A stretch of DNA of 64,000 nucleotides, from NCBI RefSeq assembly GCF_016862115.1, contig NZ_BOMI01000118.1, forward strand, positions 1-64,000, in the 5' to 3' direction. The position numbers and the translations under genes are program-made. The notes beneath the pieces are model-generated. The model had not been told where the DNA came from. It worked only from the letters and a program-made list of their open reading frames with translations, and searched no databases. The stretch is from Paractinoplanes deccanensis. GTDB taxonomy: Bacteria; Actinomycetota; Actinomycetes; Mycobacteriales; Micromonosporaceae. How positions within the stretch are numbered: position 1 is the first letter of the stretch; each line of letters opens with the position of its first letter. Positions 62,169-64,000 of this stretch are shown piece by piece.

Positions 62169-62750
62169 GTGACGCGCTACCACCATGGCGATCTCCGCGC
62201 CGCGCTGGTCGAGGCGAGCTTCGGGCTGATCGCCGAGTGCGGGCTCCAGCGGTTCTCGGTCGCCGAGGTCGCTCGCCGCGCGGGCGTGAGCTCCGCCGCG
62301 CCGTACCGGCACTTCCCGGACCGTGCCCACCTGCTCGGCGCCGTCTCCGCGGTTGCGGCGCGTGACCTGCGCACCGAGATCGAGGGCGCCGCCGACGACG
62401 CGGGCGGCGACCCAAAGGCGCGCCTGGCGGCGGCGGCCGGCGCCTACGTGCAATGCGTGGGCGTGACCGGCGCCGGGATGAGCGTCATCTTCGCCGCGGA
62501 GCTGTACGAGATCGCCGACGACAAGCGCCGCGACGAGACGCGCGCCCTGATGACGACCCTGCTCGACCTCGCGTGGGCCGCGACCGACGCTGGGACGCAT
62601 GCGGACGCCGTCCGGCTCATGGAGGCGACCCTCGCGATTGCCCATGGGTACGCGACGCTCTACCGGGAGGGGTTCTTCGCGGCCCGCGACCGCGCCCTCG
62701 ACGAGATCGCCGATCGAGCCGTGGAGGCGGCCGCCGCGCTGCTCGACTGA
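62169..62750 (+). CDS. TetR-family transcriptional regulator
   Basis: A 193-residue repressor. The N-terminal HTH is GLQRFSVAEVARRAGVSSAA followed by PYRHFPDRAHLL; the C-terminal ligand domain is helical (RLMEATLAIAHGYATLYREG). I choose GTG 62169, which has GGAGG five bases upstream; ATG 62157 would place that site inside the gene. It should bind the twin palindromes just upstream and control itself and the divergent oxidoreductase. Confidence 0.92.
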   Translation: MTRYHHGDLRAALVEASFGLIAECGLQRFSVAEVARRAGVSSAAPYRHFPDRAHLLGAVSAVAARDLRTEIEGAADDAGGDPKARLAAAAGAYVQCVGVTGAGMSVIFAAELYEIADDKRRDETRALMTTLLDLAWAATDAGTHADAVRLMEATLAIAHGYATLYREGFFAARDRALDEIADRAVEAAAALLD

Positions 62751-62826
62751 GACGGCGCGCGGGTGGCCCGGCCGGGCGGATGACTGGTGGTGATCCACAG
62801 TTGCCGATGGCCGCTACGCTGCGCCG

Positions 62827-64000
62827 ATGACCACCCGATGGCACGAGGTCTATCTGGGCGGTTCGCCGGAGGCGGAACGGCGGCTCTTCGAGCGGATGGC
62901 GCGGCGGATCCTCGAGACGCAACTGAAGAATCGCCGGGGCGGCGGGCCGATCGTGGCCGGGTTCCAGGCGAAGGGCACGTTCGCGACCGCGGCGGCGACG
63001 CTGCGATTCCTGGACGTGCCGCCGGAGCTGCGGACCGGCTATGCCGTGCCCGGCGCGCAATACCCGGCGGCGGTGCGGTTCAGCAACGCCGAGGGCCGCA
63101 TCCTCGACGACCACGAGCCCGACCTGCGCGGTGCCGCCGTGCGGGTCACCGTGTCGGCCGACGAGCAGCACGACCTGTTGATGACGAACGCGCCGGTGTC
63201 GCACGCGCGCGACGCCCGGCAGTTCACCGAGTTCGCCGTCGCCACCGCGGGCGGTGGGGCCGGGCGCTATCTGGGGCTGGTGCGGCTCGCCTTCGTCCTC
63301 GGCCCGTTCGAGACCGTGCGGATGGTCCGCAACGTGCTCTCGGGGCGGCGGCGCATCACCAGCGTCGCGACCGAGACCTACTGGAGCCGGATCCCGATCG
63401 CCTGGGGCGACGAGGCCGTGCACTACCTCCTGCGGCCCGCGCCGGGCACGCTGCTCGCGGCGCCGCGCGACGGCTTCGACTTCCTGCGCGCGGAGATGAC
63501 GTCACGGCTGCGGACGGCTGACGTACGGTTCGAGCTCTGCGTCAAGCGATACCGGGACGACCGGTCCACGCCCATCGAGGACGCGGCCGTCCCGTGGCGC
63601 ACGCCCGAGGAGCCCGTCGCGGTGCTCACCATCCACAGTGGTGCCACCGACGACGAGGCCGTGCACGCGTTGCGGTTCAACCCGTGGAACACGACCGAGG
63701 AGTTCCGGCCGCTCGGCAACCTCAACAGGGTGCGCAAATCCGCGTACGACGTCAGCGCCGCACACCGCGACCACAGGCGCTGGGTCACCGAGGTGCCGTT
63801 GCGCAACCGCGTCGCGGGCGCGGCCATGCGGTCGATTTTCGGGGCGGTGAACCGGTTCCGGCCGTGGCACCGGCTCCCGTCGGCCCTGTCGCTGCTCAAC
63901 CTGGCGGCGCTGCGGGACGTGCTGCGCCGGGAGAACCTGATCGACACGGAGCCGCGTGAGGCGCCGCCCACGGTCCGGCGGGTGCCCGATCCGGTGCCCG
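62827..64000 (+). CDS. Catalase-family heme protein (runs off the right end)
   Basis: At least 391 residues, open to the last base. It has the divergent catalase-like pattern of actinobacterial catalase-family proteins: GTFATAAATLRFLDVPPELR, YPAAVRFSNAEGRILDDHEP, DLRGAAVRVTV and the late PLGNLNRVRKSAYDVSAAHR. In classical catalases the distal His precedes a VRFST-like motif; that His is not obvious here, so peroxidase-like or other heme chemistry is possible. No signal peptide at the N-terminus. Confidence 0.8.
   Translation, partial: MTTRWHEVYLGGSPEAERRLFERMARRILETQLKNRRGGGPIVAGFQAKGTFATAAATLRFLDVPPELRTGYAVPGAQYPAAVRFSNAEGRILDDHEPDLRGAAVRVTVSADEQHDLLMTNAPVSHARDARQFTEFAVATAGGGAGRYLGLVRLAFVLGPFETVRMVRNVLSGRRRITSVATETYWSRIPIAWGDEAVHYLLRPAPGTLLAAPRDGFDFLRAEMTSRLRTADVRFELCVKRYRDDRSTPIEDAAVPWRTPEEPVAVLTIHSGATDDEAVHALRFNPWNTTEEFRPLGNLNRVRKSAYDVSAAHRDHRRWVTEVPLRNRVAGAAMRSIFGAVNRFRPWHRLPSALSLLNLAALRDVLRRENLIDTEPREAPPTVRRVPDPVP

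Overview
The window is high-GC actinobacterial DNA. Filamentous-actinomycete traits include XRE/DUF5753 regulators, DUF574-type methyltransferases, an F420-type luciferase-like oxidoreductase, LuxR/TPR regulators and a secreted tannase. A Micromonosporaceae host such as Actinoplanes is a plausible inference but is not proven by the sequence.

Layout. 0-9 kb holds mixed regulatory and metabolic genes: an OmpR-type response regulator, a glycine-repeat protein, a GNAT-TPR pair, a MarR/oxidoreductase pair sharing a palindromic operator, a secreted M15 peptidase, a LuxR regulator, a diguanylate cyclase and a cupin. 9.2-12.5 kb is an SsuABC/TauABC-type ABC importer operon. Divergent from it, 12.7-18.0 kb is a tightly overlapping catabolic operon. 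It has a 4-carboxy-4-hydroxy-2-oxoadipate aldolase, a 4-oxalomesaconate tautomerase, a VOC-type extradiol dioxygenase and a 4-oxalomesaconate hydratase, followed by a secreted tannase/feruloyl esterase. Together they outline release of gallate (or a related aromatic) from tannin-like esters, ring cleavage, and conversion to pyruvate and oxaloacetate. 18-20.4 kb has small genes and an MFS transporter.

20.8-41.8 kb is a type I-E CRISPR-Cas island. It contains a large array (about 53 direct repeats), a complete cas2-1-6e-5e-7e-cse2-8e-3 operon on the minus strand, and a UvrD-like helicase with a RelE-like N-terminus whose stop codon overlaps the cas3 start. Next come a divergent Ser/Thr protein kinase, a two-gene unit containing a phage-type protein with an apparent frameshift, an orphan N6-adenine methylase, and a second, chimeric array. 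The two arrays use different repeats but have homologous leaders with exactly conserved spacing. Array 2 contains a block of oppositely oriented, array-1-like repeats joined through a hybrid repeat.

41.9-53.1 kb is a soluble di-iron (propane/phenol-type) monooxygenase locus. It has an AcoR/Fis-type regulator, a small conserved-looking ORF, prmABCD, an amidohydrolase, a MIP18/DUF59 Fe-S assembly protein, a dedicated GroEL and an NRAMP metal transporter. Palindromes of the form GTCTCA-N3-TGAGAC flank the small ORF, and a third copy occurs 15 kb away.

53-64 kb is a mosaic of small hypothetical genes and gene remnants (VOC, Fis-HTH and alpha/beta hydrolase fragments), a lipoprotein, a methyltransferase, an acyltransferase-like protein, an unusually long XRE/DUF5753 regulator, an LLM oxidoreductase/TetR divergent pair with twin operators, and a catalase-family gene that runs off the right edge.
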